Source: Linanthus parryae (lineage: Eukaryota > Streptophyta > Magnoliopsida > Ericales > Polemoniaceae). From it: a stretch of DNA of 64,000 bases. The stretch spans positions 157,119,345 through 157,183,344 of the forward strand of contig JALGPY010000002.1 of the NCBI GenBank assembly GCA_023055425.1, written 5' to 3'. Positions 46,783-58,719 of this stretch are shown piece by piece. Within the stretch, counting starts at the first letter, position 1, and each line of letters starts with the position of its first letter. The notes beneath the pieces are model-generated. The model made no database searches and had not been told where the DNA came from. It was given only the letters and a program-made list of their open reading frames with translations. A program made the translations under genes and the position numbers.

Positions 46783-46898
46783 TGTTGGAGTAGATTCCCT
46801 AGAGGCAATCTTATTTTAGTAGGAACAATGTATTGTTTACAACATTCATTTATTATTTATGGAGACATTTGATATAATGACGTCATTAGATTACAAAT
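46783..46898 (+). mobile_element. Ang-A 3' LTR, truncated
   Basis: TGTTGGAGTAGATTCCCTAG start, matching the Ang-B and Ang-N LTR starts. Only 116 bp remain before SIR-2 begins at 46899. Confidence 0.85.
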
Positions 46899-48303
46899 TG
46901 AAAGGGGGAGTATGTAGATGGATATGGAGCACATATTCGTTAGAAGGGGCGGTGGGGGGGGGGGGAGTTGAATAGAGTATGCCAAATTTTGCAAAACTGG
47001 AGGAGGAAAAGAGTTTTAGATCAAGTGCAAAGCAGTTCATGGCTTTGAAAACAAATTCAAGCCTTTGGAATGAAGTACAGTTTGCAATGAAACAGACAAG
47101 TCTTTTTCAAGGCCTTGAAAATGGTTTCAAACCCTTGAATACAAAATCAAGCCTTTGGAATGAAGTACAGTTTGCAATGAAACAGACAAGTCTTTTCCAA
47201 GGCCTTGAAAAGGGTTTCAAACCCTTGAAAAACATACAAGTTTGTATACTGTAAAAACTATGAATGTGAATGAACTATAAATTGAAGAGACAAAGGATTT
47301 ATAGAGTTCAGTCCACTTGGACCTACGTCTCTACCTCAGGGATCTTCTCCCAGCAGGATTTTTAACTCAATTCATATTAATCAAAAGCTAAGCCCTAGAT
47401 CTTAAGCACAGAGAATTGCCTTACTCTGTTACAGCTTGTGGTTCTCCCTAACCTATCTAGTACCTGCTCTAGCTAACTGATTAACTAAGAACTCTCTATT
47501 GTTCACTTTGAACAATCCTTGAGAATGAATTATAAAAGTATTACAGAAATGATCTACCAATAAAGTACAATACAGAAGAACACTAGAGTGTAGAACTGTA
47601 GGGAAGAATGCAGTGAACTTCTGTGAGTTGGATTGTGAGAGTGATGAGCTTCTTTGATGCATGTCAATCCAGAATTGAGTCTCTCTTTTTGCCCGTTGAG
47701 TGTTGGATATTGATGCTTCAAATTGGGCTCTATTTATACATTTTGAAACTCTCCCCAGATTTTCTGCAACAACTTCCTATATTTTAGGCAACAACTTTGA
47801 CTCTCTTCAACAGCCTTCTCAAACGGATAGTTGATCACAATCTTTAGAGATTTTGTTGTGATCTTGTCTTTAAACAAATTAAGAAGTTGTCAAGGAGGTC
47901 TGATTGATCATAGAATCATCTTCTTCAAATGTTCCCTTTTCTGCAAAAGCCAGAATAGGAAACCGAACCTGCATGTTTAGGAAATGGAATTTCCCTGCAA
48001 AAATGAGTCAAAACATTGGATTTAAACATGTTAGATATATCAAACTAGTTTGTCTTTCATCATCAAATAATAACACATCAAGTACATGGGTGAGAGGAGT
48101 AGAACTAAATCAAAAGAGTTTAGAAAAACTCCCCTCAAAACATGTATGCAGGTCACACAGTTTCAAGGCTTTGAATCCTGGTTCAAGGCTTTGAAATAGC
48201 TCTGCTATTTCTAGCCAGTGAAACCTAATTCAAGGCTTTCAAAACTGGTTCAAGGCATTGAAATACCTATGTATTTCAAGTCTATGAAACTCGTGACCTT
48301 ACA
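46899..48303 (-). mobile_element. SIR-2 3' LTR
   Basis: 1,405 bp, plus-strand edges TGAAAGGGGG and GACCTTACA. G-tract 46954-46965. It has an internal near-duplicate of about 80 bp (47048-47120 and 47145-47217, 'aattcaagcctttggaatgaagtacagtttgcaatg'). A TATA-like tataaatag on the minus strand is at about 47727. Confidence 0.88.
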
Positions 48304-49741
48304 ATCTCCCCCTTGATGAAAGACAAAACGTCAACTGTTTGATTCTTTGTTTCTGCAAAAAATACTGATTAGTACACAATTCACAAAACACAGTAATTCC
48401 AAAAGATCCAAATTATTAATGAACAAAAGCAACAATTGCAAGTATGTTTCAGAAAGTCCTACTGACCAAATGGTAGGTCATTTAAACAGAATCAAAATAA
48501 CCTAAGATTTTTCTCCCCCTTTTGGAATTTCATAAAAAAGAATGAGAAGATGTTGGATCAATGTCTGGAAGATTTTGAAACTAAAAACTTACAAACTTAA
48601 AAGGAAGAATAGGGAAGAAAGAGTAGGCAGGATTAAGGGGTTGGGTCTTCATCTCCATCCTGATATCCCTCTTCTTCCTCACTGTCTTCATCATTGTCTT
48701 GGACTTCTTGTGAAACCACATCTAGTTCTTCAATAAAATAACTGATCTTTTCTATAACACTGTTAAACAGGAAGGTGACTCCTTCTAAAGCTTTTCTTCC
48801 ATGCTTTAGTTTCTTCTTCACAGTCACCCTCTTATGTTGTGCAGAGGGAATTTTGTGATCATTCTTTCCTGTTTTTTATGCAACTACAGACGTTAACGGA
48901 TCCTTCTCATGTCTCCCCTTGTTGTACACAGATTATACTCCATCGGATCCTGAAGTAGTGAGTCTGAGTCTGGAATGAGAATTTATTTTCCTTTTCCTTT
49001 GAACCATGTGTCTATCTTTTTCTTGTCTCTCTTAGGGCTTCCATTATGGATTCCCTGCTACTTTTCTTGTGAAGATACCGTAGACAGTTTCATCTTGCCA
49101 GTTGCTGGAATCAGGTACTTTTTCACCATCTTCTTGGGGTGGTGAAGACTCTTGTTCTTCATCAGTAAAGCTTTTTGACTCTAAGTCTTCACTGATGCTT
49201 AGAAATTTTTCTTCATCTGCCTTTCTCTTCTTCTATGTACTCTGTTTTGAACCTCCGACCATCTTAATTCTGTCTGAGGTTCTTCTAGTGCTCATTAAGG
49301 TTTGGGAGAAGAATAAAGAGAGGTGGATTTGATACTGAGTAAAGGAGAGGAGAAGGAGATAAATACTCAGAGAGTTTGTATTTGAAAAGGAAACTGCAAT
49401 ATTTTCTGATCTTAAAATATCTGTAAGGATCAACAAAGATTCAGATCTTTGATTCCGTTGGAAATAAATAATTTAATACTGGCCGAAAATCAATTTTGAA
49501 AAAGGTATGGGCAATATTGAGAAAATTTCTACAGTGATAGCACCAAATACTAAATGATCCATGATTTATTCGCTAAAAAGTTATCAGACTTATTTTCAAA
49601 GCTTTGAAAATAGTTTCAAGGTCTTGAAACGTTGTTATGTTGAAACACATAAGACCAAAGTTTTGAGTAGATTTTCAAGGATTTGAAAATTAGTTCAAAC
49701 CTTTGAAACACATGACAACTTACCTTCCTTACCTGATGCTC
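48304..49741 (-). pseudogene. SIR-2 region between pol and 3' LTR with a decayed extra ORF
   Basis: On the minus strand from 49292 an open frame starts M-S-T-R-R-T-S-D-R-I-K-M-V-G-G, has a stop, and continues with a charged sequence (K-K-R-K-A-D-E-E-K, D-E-E-Q-E-S-S-P-P-Q-E-D). After further breaks another piece (48827-48633) ends in an acidic tail E-D-S-E-E-E-E-G-Y-Q-D-G-D-E-D. Sireviruses often carry an extra, sometimes envelope-like, ORF at this place. This one shows no clear signal peptide or membrane segment, so I do not call it envelope. Confidence 0.5.
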
Positions 49742-50962
49742 CCCCTAAACCAATGCATCCTTAATTAGCATGCCTAATTCCAGTCTTAGAGCTAAGGATC
49801 TTTCATATGGCAATGGTTTAGTGAAGATATCTGCAATTTTCATTTTAGGAGAAACAAATTCAAGAACAATGTCACCTTTCTCAGCATGATCTCTGATGAA
49901 ATGATGTCTAACGTCAATATGCTTGGTTATTGAATGTTGTACTGGATTTTTTGTAATAGATATTGCACTAGTGTTGTCACACTTGATGGGAATACTTCTG
50001 AAATCAAATCCAAGATCCCTCAACTTTTTAGCAATCCACAACACTTATGAACAACATGCACCAGCATATATATATATTCAGCTTCAGATGTTGATAGAGC
50101 AATTGTGTTTCGTTTCTTGGAGTGCCAACTGATATGGTCCAATAAATTGATAAGTTCCAGAATTGCTTTTCTATAAACTTTGTAACCTGCAAAATCAGCA
50201 TCTGAAAATCCATTCAAAGAGAAGTTAGAATGTCTTGGATACCAAAGCCCTGAGTCTTTGGTACCATTTAGATATCTGAATATTCTCTTCATAGCTGTTA
50301 AGTGTGATTCTTTTGGATCAGCTTGAAATCTTGCACACATACATACACTGAACATGATATCTGGTCTACTAGCAGTAAGGTATAGCAATTATCCAATCAT
50401 ACCTCTATACTCTTTCACATTAACACTCTTACCAGATTCATCTTTATCTAGAGATAGTGTAGAACTCATTGGAGTCTTGATCTCTTTGGATTGAGACATG
50501 TTGTACTTGTTCAGCAAGTCCCTAGTATACTTGCTATGATGCATAAAGAGGGCCTTCTTCAATTGATGTATTTGAAGTTTAAGGAAGAAGTTCAAGTCTC
50601 CCATCATACTCATTTCAAATTCCCTGCTCATAAGACTTGAGAATTCTTTGCATAGAAGATCATTAGCAGCTCCAAAAAGAATATCATCAACATATATATG
50701 AACTACAAGTAAATATTTCTCATGAGTCTTTATGAAAAGGGTCATGTCTACCAATCCTCTATTGAAATCATTTTCAAGTAGAAACTTTGACAATCTTTCA
50801 TACCAAGCTCTTGGATCTTGTTTCAAACCATAAAGAGCTTTGTTAAGTTATAAACATGATCTGAAAACTTATCAGTTTCAAAACCAAGAGGTTGTGCAAC
50901 ATAAACTTTTTATTGTAAGTATCCATTCAGAAATGCTTATTTCACATCCATTTGAAAAAGTT
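49742..50962 (-). pseudogene. SIR-2 reverse transcriptase (main part) and RNase H
   Basis: Minus strand: K-Q-D-P-R-A-W-Y-E-R-L near 50820, active site I-Y-V-D-D-I-L-F-G near 50690, F-L-K-L-Q-I, Y-L-T-A-S-R-P-D-I near 50380, RNase H F-S-D-A-D-F-A-G near 50180, K-C-D-N-T-S-A-I-S-I near 49980, C-terminal A-D-I-F-T-K-P-L. Stops at about 50388 and 50850 and frame changes between 50020 and 50150 break it. The YVDD site is intact. Confidence 0.87.
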
Positions 50963-52696
50963 TCATGTGTTAATAGATGAAAATGCAGACAGAATTCTAA
51001 TTGCTTCTAACCTGGAAACTGGAGCAAGAGCTTCCTCATAATCAATACCTTCTTCTTGATGGTAAACTTGAGCAACAAAACTTGCTTTGTTTCTGATCAC
51101 CTTGCCATTCTCATCCAATTTGTTTCTGAACACCCATCTGGTACCAATGACAGACTGATTTGTAGGTGGAGGAACTAGGTTCCATACCTTGTTTCTTTCA
51201 AATTCATTGAGTTCACTTTGCATAGTTATAATCCAGTCTGCTTCTTGTAAATATCCTTTCACAGTTTTGGGTTCTACAAGAGAAATGAAAGCATTGAAAG
51301 CCCAAAGATTCTTAATCTGTGATCTTGTTTGTGTACCAGCGGTTGGGTCAGAAATGATGTTGTCAGCTGGATGAGATGAAAGATATTTGAATCTCTTTCT
51401 TGGAGACCATGGTTCAGATTCTCCATATATCTTCTCTGGTCTTGAAGTAGTGGCTTGATCATTCATCTCTTTCTGATCATCTTTTTCAAGGCTTTGATCT
51501 CTATTTTCAAGTTCTTGAAAATGACTTCTGTTTCCTTCTGAACCTTTCTTGAACCCAAGAGAGTTCTCAGCTTCTTCTTCTGATTCGTGCTTTTTCATAT
51601 TAAAGTCTTCATCACTTCTTGCATCAAAATTACCCAAATTGTCCTTACCATTATTGTGGACATAGCATGTGCACTTAAAGGGTCTGAAGTATGAGATGTT
51701 TGGCTTTCTCCCTTTGAAGAGTTCATTGGAGGTTTTCTTCAAGATAAGCCTGATCAAGCGCCTGTTTAGAATATAATTTTCTGTATTCACAACTTCTGCC
51801 CAGTAATGTTTTGGCAGCTTATTTTTTAAAAGCATTGTCCTTGTCATGTCTTCAAGAGTCCTGTTCTTTCTTTCAACAACTCCATTCTGTTGATGAGTTC
51901 TAGGAACATAGGAATTATGAGAGATACCATGCTTAGCACAGAACAAATGAAATTCTAATTCATCAAACTCTATACCATGATCACTTCTAATTGAAGAAAT
52001 GGGTAGGTTTTTCAAGTTTTGAAGTTCTCTACAAAGCTTTGAAAATTCAGAGAGGGCTTCAGATTTTTCTTTCAGAAACATAACCCAAGTGTATCTAGAA
52101 TAATCATCTATAATAACTAGCATATACCTCTTACCCTTTGGAGTTGGTGTCCTCATAGGGCCACACAAATCCATGTGAAGTAGTTCAATAGGTCTAGAAG
52201 TACTTACAAACTTCTTTGGTTTGAATGAGCTTCTGGTATGCTTACCCTGAGCACAAGCTTTGCATAATTCATCTTCTTTGAACTTGATAGATTGTAATCC
52301 TCTTACCTGGTCTTTGGAGATCAATTTGTTCAAGGTATGTAAGCTTATGTGACCAAGCTTTCTATGCCAAACCCTTGAATCCTTTTTCAATTCCTTGAGG
52401 CACTTTAAGCTTTTACCTGCAACTTTGTTAGTCTGAAAAGTATAATAATTGTTTGATCTAGAGGCTGTGAGAATGCAATTGCCTGATTTCTCATTCTTCA
52501 CCACACACTTCTCTTTATCAAAGGTAACCTTATTACCATTGTCACAAAGCTGAGATACACTAAGTAAGTTAAATTTTAAACAATCAATTAGATACACATT
52601 AGAAATAGAATTTTCAGAATCTGTACCAACTTTACCAATACCAAGAATGTTGCATTTGCCTTTGTCACCAAGATTAATTGAACCTTCAGATTGCAC
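50963..52696 (-). pseudogene. SIR-2 integrase and RT start, long open frame (577 aa)
   Basis: HHCC zinc domain: V-W-H-R-K-L-G-H...C-K-A-C at residues ~109-147. Catalytic core: H-M-D-L-C-G-P (Asp ~175), R-S-D-H-G (Asp ~240), V-V-E-R-K-N-R (Glu ~274); all three acidic residues are present. After a variable Ser/Glu-rich linker, RT begins with W-N-L-V-P-P-P, G-T-R-W-V-F-R-N-K and G-I-D-Y-E-E-A-L-A-P-V. It stops at 50963 by frameshift shortly after the first RT blocks. This is the longest open frame in the window, so decay of SIR-2 integrase is recent compared with Ang-A or Ang-B. Confidence 0.9.
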
Positions 52697-52802
52697 TTTT
52701 ATTTCCTAGAATAGAGATCTCTTTCCACTCATGTTTCTTGAGCAACCATTGTCCATAAACCACTTCTGTTCTTGGATGTTGGTGAAAACCTACAAACACC
52801 AA
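52697..52802 (-). pseudogene. SIR-2 protease remnant
   Basis: Minus strand: K-W-F-M-D-N-G-C-S-R-N-M-S-G near 52725-52765, corresponding to the W-x-x-D-S/T-G-C-S-x-H-M-T-G protease signature. The catalytic D-S-G is D-N-G and the His is Asn, so proteolysis should be lost. A stop follows before the long integrase frame. Confidence 0.75.
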
Positions 52803-54655
52803 TCACTGCCTTACCCATCTGTTAGACCAAGTGTGGAATTTGGGCTCATACTCAGGATCAACCATGTTAGGTGGTCTGACCCCTTTAGGAACCCAAATCT
52901 GTCTGACTTGTCTTTTAAGTTTAAATGGAAATGTGTTCCTCATTATATGAGGGTCTCTTCTTATGAAAGGACAAGTCATCTTCATACGACCAATCTTGTT
53001 GCAAAAATGACACTTAGGAGAAGTTTTGCTTCCATCTTTAACAAATCTGGTATTTCTATTTCTTGAAAAACTTGGATTGTATCCAATACCAGTTTTATGA
53101 ACATACTTTGAACTTCCTCCAAGAATCAAGTTTAACTTGTGTTCTGAGCCTGCAAGCTTGACTTTGACTAATTCAGATTCTTGAAGTTTCTCAGCGAGAG
53201 TAGTATTTTTTATCTAATTCATCAGCCTGATGTCTCACATTAACAAGACTGTTACTTAGTAAAGAGTTCTCAGTGACTACTTCCTTAACTTGTGTTTTCA
53301 AGGCTTTGAAACAGGTTTTCAAGACCTTGAAATCACTATTAGTTTTCTTCTGAGAGGTTTCAATATTCTGATTTAGACAAACAAGTTGTAGATTCTCTTT
53401 TGCTTGCGAATGAACTTTTTCCTTCAAAATTCTAATCTCTTTCAGATAATCTTCTTCATTTAAAAGTATTGTTCTAAGATAATCTGAAAGAGCATCTTTT
53501 GGTTTTGAAATCAGACAGTTTACCATTACCTCAATGTTATTCTCAAAACTTTCATCATGCTTGGCCATGAAGCATAGGTTGGCATGTTCTTCTTCAGATT
53601 CAGATTCACTTTAGCTATCTAAATCAATCCATGAAGCTATCATAGCTTTCTTTCCCCTTTCATAGTCAATCTTTTGGAAGTTCTTGCTTTTCTTTTGTGG
53701 ACAATCTCTTATCAAATGTCCTGCATCACCACACTCAAAGAAATTCATGAATTTGGATTTATTTTGTGAAGAAGACTTACTTTTGTAGTCCTTGCTACTT
53801 GATGATCTGTTTCTTTCTCTGTTGAAGTCTTTGTTTCCAATGTTTTTCTTCATCATGAGAATTCTGGTCAAGGCTTTGGAAATAAATGCTAAAGGATCTT
53901 CACCATCATCATCTTTAGTTTCAAGGTTTTGAATTTTCTCATTCTCTTTGGCCTTGAGGGCTAAGTTCTTGACACCTTTAGGTAGCTCTCCATCAGCTTC
54001 ATTCATTAATATTTTATGTGTCAGGATCTTCCCTTGTAGGTCATCAAGTTTTAGTAATGAGAGATTTAGAGCTTCTTCAATGGCTGTTGTCTTTGGTTTT
54101 CATTTGGCATTTGGAAGACTTCTCAGTATATTCCTCACATTTTCTTCATTGGAAATATGTTTTCCCAAAGAATAAAGGTTGTTGACAATGTCTATGAACC
54201 TTCTGAACATCTCTCTGATTGTCTCATCTGTATTCATCTTGAACAAATCATATTGCCTGAGATAGGAGTTGATCTTGGTTTGGTTGACTTCACTAGTTCC
54301 TTAAAATGTCACCACAATTTTATCCTTGATTTCTTTGGCAGTCTTGCAGCTTGAGATTCTGTTGAATTCATTTGTACTCAAAGCACAATACAAGATGTTA
54401 ATAACTTTGTAATTCTTAGAAAATTGTTCTAATTCAGAAGAGGAGAGTGAGTCTTCAAATTTTGGAGTTTTGATCCCATCTTTCTCTGTAAAGAAGGTGT
54501 GAGGTCCATTCTGAATAATTGTCCAAAGCTCTATTTTTCGATCAATGATGAACATCTTCATAGCGCCTTCCAAGGAGCAAAGTTGTCTCCACAAAATAGA
54601 GGAGGTCTGTTGGAAGCTCTTCCCTGTGAGAAATCCCCATCACCTGCTGTACTCA
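52803..54655 (-). pseudogene. SIR-2 gag (two zinc knuckles)
   Basis: Start ATG at 54655 (M-S-T-A-G-D-G-D-F-S-Q-G-R). A single-base loss near 54564 shifts the frame before M-K-M-F-I-I-D. Capsid-type motifs follow: E-L-E-Q-F-S-K-N-Y-K, C-K-T-A-K-E-I, Y-D-L-F-K-M, V-R-N-I-L-R-S-L. First knuckle E-C-G-D-A-G-H...D-C with its first Cys changed to Phe (about 53730). A helical segment K-A-L-K-T-Q-V-K-E-V-V lies near 53290. Second knuckle C-H-F-C-N-K-I-G-R with Arg for His (about 52990). A long Gag with extra C-terminal region suits Sireviruses. Confidence 0.85.
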
Positions 54656-54692
54656 TGATCCCCAGATTGTTAAATCTTATATATTGATACAA

Positions 54693-54704
54693 GCTCTGAT
54701 ACCA
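54693..54704 (-). other. SIR-2 primer binding site
   Basis: Minus strand tggtatcagagc, perfect initiator Met tRNA complement, two bases after the LTR end. Confidence 0.85.
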
Positions 54705-54706
54705 AT

Positions 54707-55364
54707 TGAAAGGGGGGAGTATGCAGATGGATATACAGCACATATACTCTAGATGGGGGGGGGGGGGTTGAATAGAGTATGCCAACTTTTTGCGAAACTT
54801 GAGGATGAAAAGAGTTTTAGTTCAAGTGAAAAGAATTTCAAGGCCTTGAACACAAATTCAAGCCTTTGGAATGAAGTACAGTTTGCAATGAAACAGACAA
54901 GTCTTTTTCAAGGTCTTGAAAAGGGTTTCAAACACTTGAAAAACATACAAGTTTGAATACTGTAAAAACTATGAATGTGAATGAACTATAAATGCAAGAG
55001 ACAAAGGATTTATAGAGTTCAGTCCACTTGGAGCTACGTCTCTACCTCAGGGATCTTCTCCCTGTAGGATTTTCATCTCATTTCTTATTAATGAAAAGCT
55101 AAGTCCTCGATCTCAAGCACAGAGAATTGCCTTACTCTGTTAAAGCTTGTGGTTCTCCCTAACCTATCTACTACATGCTCTAGCTAACTGATTAACTATG
55201 AATTCTCTATTTTTCACATTGAACAATCCGTGAGAATGAAGTATAGAAGTATTACAGAAATGATCTACCAATAAAGTACAATACCGAAGAACACTAGTGT
55301 GTAAGACTCTAGTGAAGAATGCAGTGAACTTCTGTGAGTTGGATTGTGAGAGTGATGAACTTCT
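54707..55364 (-). mobile_element. SIR-2 5' LTR, proximal part
   Basis: Matches 46899-47650 of the 3' LTR (G-tract 54755-54767) but lacks the internal ~95-bp duplicate present there. It stops at 55364, where Ang-N is inserted; the rest of the LTR resumes at 63942 and runs off the window. Confidence 0.88.
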
Positions 55365-56800
55365 TGTTGGGTTTTGGAGTAGGTAACGCAGCGGAATAAC
55401 AAAAATTTAATCCTACTCAAAGCCCACCACAGATCGTTAGAAGGAGATATCATAACATGATAAGGGACATAGCATTGTGTACCTTTTGGTTTGAGAGATC
55501 AAACGAAGAATGATGTCCTCGTCTCTACGATTGATCCACGTTTAGAGGTGAGATCTAGATTCTTCCTTCAACAAGTGCTAGCTTGAACCGGAGGAAGAGG
55601 GAATAAAGAATTAAGCAACGAGGTGACAAAAGGAGGGCGTCGGCCTCCTCTTTGGCGCCGACGGGAAGGGGGGGCTGACGGCCTAGGGGTGTGCGCCTCT
55701 AGGTCTTGTCTTGCACTCTCTTTTGCTCTCTCCCAGTCTCTTGTGTTATGTCTAATAACATTAGTTGTCGGAAGGAAGCTAGAGCCTCCTTTATATACTC
55801 CAACAACTCCTTGTTGTTTCCATAAAGGTACTTCCTAGTTCTCCATGAACTTGGATTAGTCCCTTCCTTGCAAATTAATCCTACTAAGTTTCAAGGCGTC
55901 GCATAATTATCCTTATTATTAATTAATCATATGACTTAATCCCAAATCTAGCACTACTCTATTTGACGTGTGACCCCATAGGTTTCTACTTAGTTGGTCG
56001 TAACTTATTACCAACATTGAGTGGTGTCTAGCAACACATCCATGCCACCCAACTAATAGAAATAGTCAGTGATCCCGACAAGCCTCTTGTACCCAGTATC
56101 TTATATTGCACTTACCCTTTGTCTCTATATCCGGATTGGACACGATACATAAATAATCACAATCGTATATCCAATCCATAGTTCCTCGATCCTGGGAATA
56201 TGCTTATGCAAGCAGATAACATCAATATCTCAATATTAATTTATCTGAGTCTGGCAAGACATTCAATAAGCCTCATCCCTCGAGTGGACGTGGATATTTA
56301 CTCCCATTATGTGGGAGGGACAAATCCTATCTACATCACTACGATCTCTAAGCTTTCTTCCTATCATGCCCGATAGCCATCTTTATAATTACCCAGTTAC
56401 GGTGTAACGTTTGATAACATCAAAGCACAATATTCCACAACTAGAGTATCTAGTGACTTCAAGTCTAAGGATTGCAATTATATTAGCACTACGAGAAGCG
56501 ATTTTTACTTTAACATAATCTAATGTATTCTTCTCGTTGTGGGTCAATCCACTATGCCATTACCCTTAATGCATACCCATATGTTAGACTTGATATCTCC
56601 ATATCAATCTACCCACATACTAGTCTATATTTGATCGCCCTATTAATCACTATAGTGGACTAGGGATATTTAAGACAAACAACACATTGTATCTAAGGAT
56701 TTCACTATAGTAAATATCACAATATGTAATAAATGAATATTCTAGTCAAAACAATGTTCATACTAAGTATAAGATTGCCTCTAGGGCATCTATTCCAACA
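55365..56800 (-). mobile_element. Ang-N 3' LTR
   Basis: Minus strand TGTTGGAATAGATGCCCTAG to ...CAAAACCCAACA. Preceded by the polypurine stretch 'tgcaagtgggagaa'. TATATAA on the minus strand at 55791-55797. Confidence 0.93.
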
Positions 56801-56814
56801 TTCTCCCACTTGCA

Positions 56815-58719
56815 CTAGAGCCAATCTGGCGCATCTCGTATGCCTATAGATCTGGTGTGCCCATCGTGCTTTTGTTGCGCAAGAGGTTTTGTGAGTGGAT
56901 CTGAAAGATTGTCATCCGTTGGAATCTTGCACATCTTCACATCTCCTTGATCGATCATATCACGAATAAGATGGAATATCCTAAGTACATGCTTTTATTT
57001 CTGGTGTGATCTTGGTTCCTTGGCTTGTGCGATCGCCCCGGAGTTTTGGCATTAGAACTCTGTGGGATCCACGATGCAAGGGACGACACCAAGCTCATTG
57101 ATAAACTTCTTTATCCAAACTGCCTCTTTTGCTGCTTCCGCAGTAGCAATGTACTCAGCTTCTGTTGTAGAATCAACAACTGTCCCTTTCTTGGAACTCT
57201 TCCAGCTCTTAGCTCCTCCATTCAGGCAAAACACGTATCCAGAATGCGATCTGTAGTCATCTTTGTCAATTTGGAAGCTTGCATCAGTGTAACCCTTTAC
57301 ACTTAGCTCTTCCTTCCCTCCAAATATCAAGAACGCGTCCTTAGTTCTTCTCAAGTACTTTAGGATGTTCTTGACAGCAATCCAGTGACTCTCACCCAGA
57401 TTGCACTAATATCTGCTCACCATACTCAATGCGTATGATACGTCTGGTCTAGTACACAACATGGCATACATGATGGATCCTATGGCCGAAGCATAGGGTA
57501 TCCTACTCATGCGGTCCTTCTCAATCTCATTGGAGGGACAGTCATTCTTAGAAAGAGTGACTCCATTTGACATGGGCAAGAATCCCTTCTTGGAATCTAG
57601 CATGTTGAACCTCTTCAACACCTTGTCTATATATGTACTTTGACTTAGGCCGAGCAACCTTCTAGATCTATCTCTATAGATCTTTATACCAAGTACATAG
57701 GCTGCATCTCCTAAGTTCTTCACCGCAAAGAACTTCCCCAGCCAATCTTTAACAAATTGCAAAGTAGGAATGTCGTTTCCAATGATTAGTATGTCATCCA
57801 CATACAAGACCAAAAATACTACAGAGCTCCCACGAACCTTCTTGTAAACACAAGGCTCATCTTCGTTCTTGATGAAGCCAAACTCTTTGACTGCGTCATC
57901 AAAACGTTGATTCCAACTCCTAGAAGCTTGCTTTAATCTATAAATGGATCTTTGCAGCTTACAGATTTTATTGGAATTCTCTACATCCTCAAAACCCTCT
58001 AGTTGTGTCATGTACACATCCTCGAGGAGGTTCCCATAAAGGAATGCTGTTTTGACATCCATTTGCCAAATCTCATAGTCGTAGTATGTTGCAATAGCAA
58101 GTAGGATTCGAATGGATTTAGTCATGGCGACTGGTGAAAAGGTCTCATCATAGTCAATACCATGAATCTGTCTATACCCTTTGGCTACCAATCGCCCCTT
58201 ATAGGAAACAATCTTGCCATCCATGTCGGTCTTCTTCTTGAAGACCCACTTGCCCCCTATGGGCCGAGCCCCTTCAAGTGGTTCCACCAAAGTCCATACC
58301 TTGTTGGTGTACATGGAATCCATTTCGGATCTCATGGCTTCTAGCCACTTCTTGGAGTCTGGACCTTTCATGGCTTCCCTGTAGTTTGCAGGCTCATCAT
58401 CCATGAGTGGTACGTCATCGGACTCAGTCACGAGAATTCCATACCTCTCTGGCTTATGACGCACTCTTCCTGATTTACGGACTTCCTGTGTTACCTGAAC
58501 AGGTTCCTCCAGAACTTGCGGTTCCTGTTCATGTTCCATCATTGGTTCAGTGATTTGTGGTTCTTGAATTTCTTCAACTTCTAAAGCCCTCCCACTTTCT
58601 TCTTTAGAGACAAACTCTCTTTCTAGAAACACTCCGGTTCGAGCAACAAACACTTTGTTCTCGGTGGGATTGTAGAAATAATATATTTTAGTTTCCTTAG
58701 GATATCCCACAAATTTACA
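56815..58719 (-). pseudogene. Ang-N reverse transcriptase-RNase H
   Basis: Part of a 526-codon open frame (58986-57406). Linker [48 protein letters not shown], active site L-Y-V-D-D-I-L-I-I-G-N-D, C-T-R-P-D-V-S-Y-A-L. A CAG-to-TAG type stop lies at 57403-57405, then RNase H in frame 57354-57052 (T-E-A-E-Y-I-A-T-A-E-A-A-K-E-A), a frame change, and the end G-I-R-D-A-P-D-W-L with stop at 56815. RT is uninterrupted; RNase H is cut off by the stop. Confidence 0.9.

Noticed and set aside
46954..46965. G-tract as telomeric or quadruplex DNA
   Set aside because: A single run of G without spaced repeats; it recurs at the same LTR position in all SIR copies.
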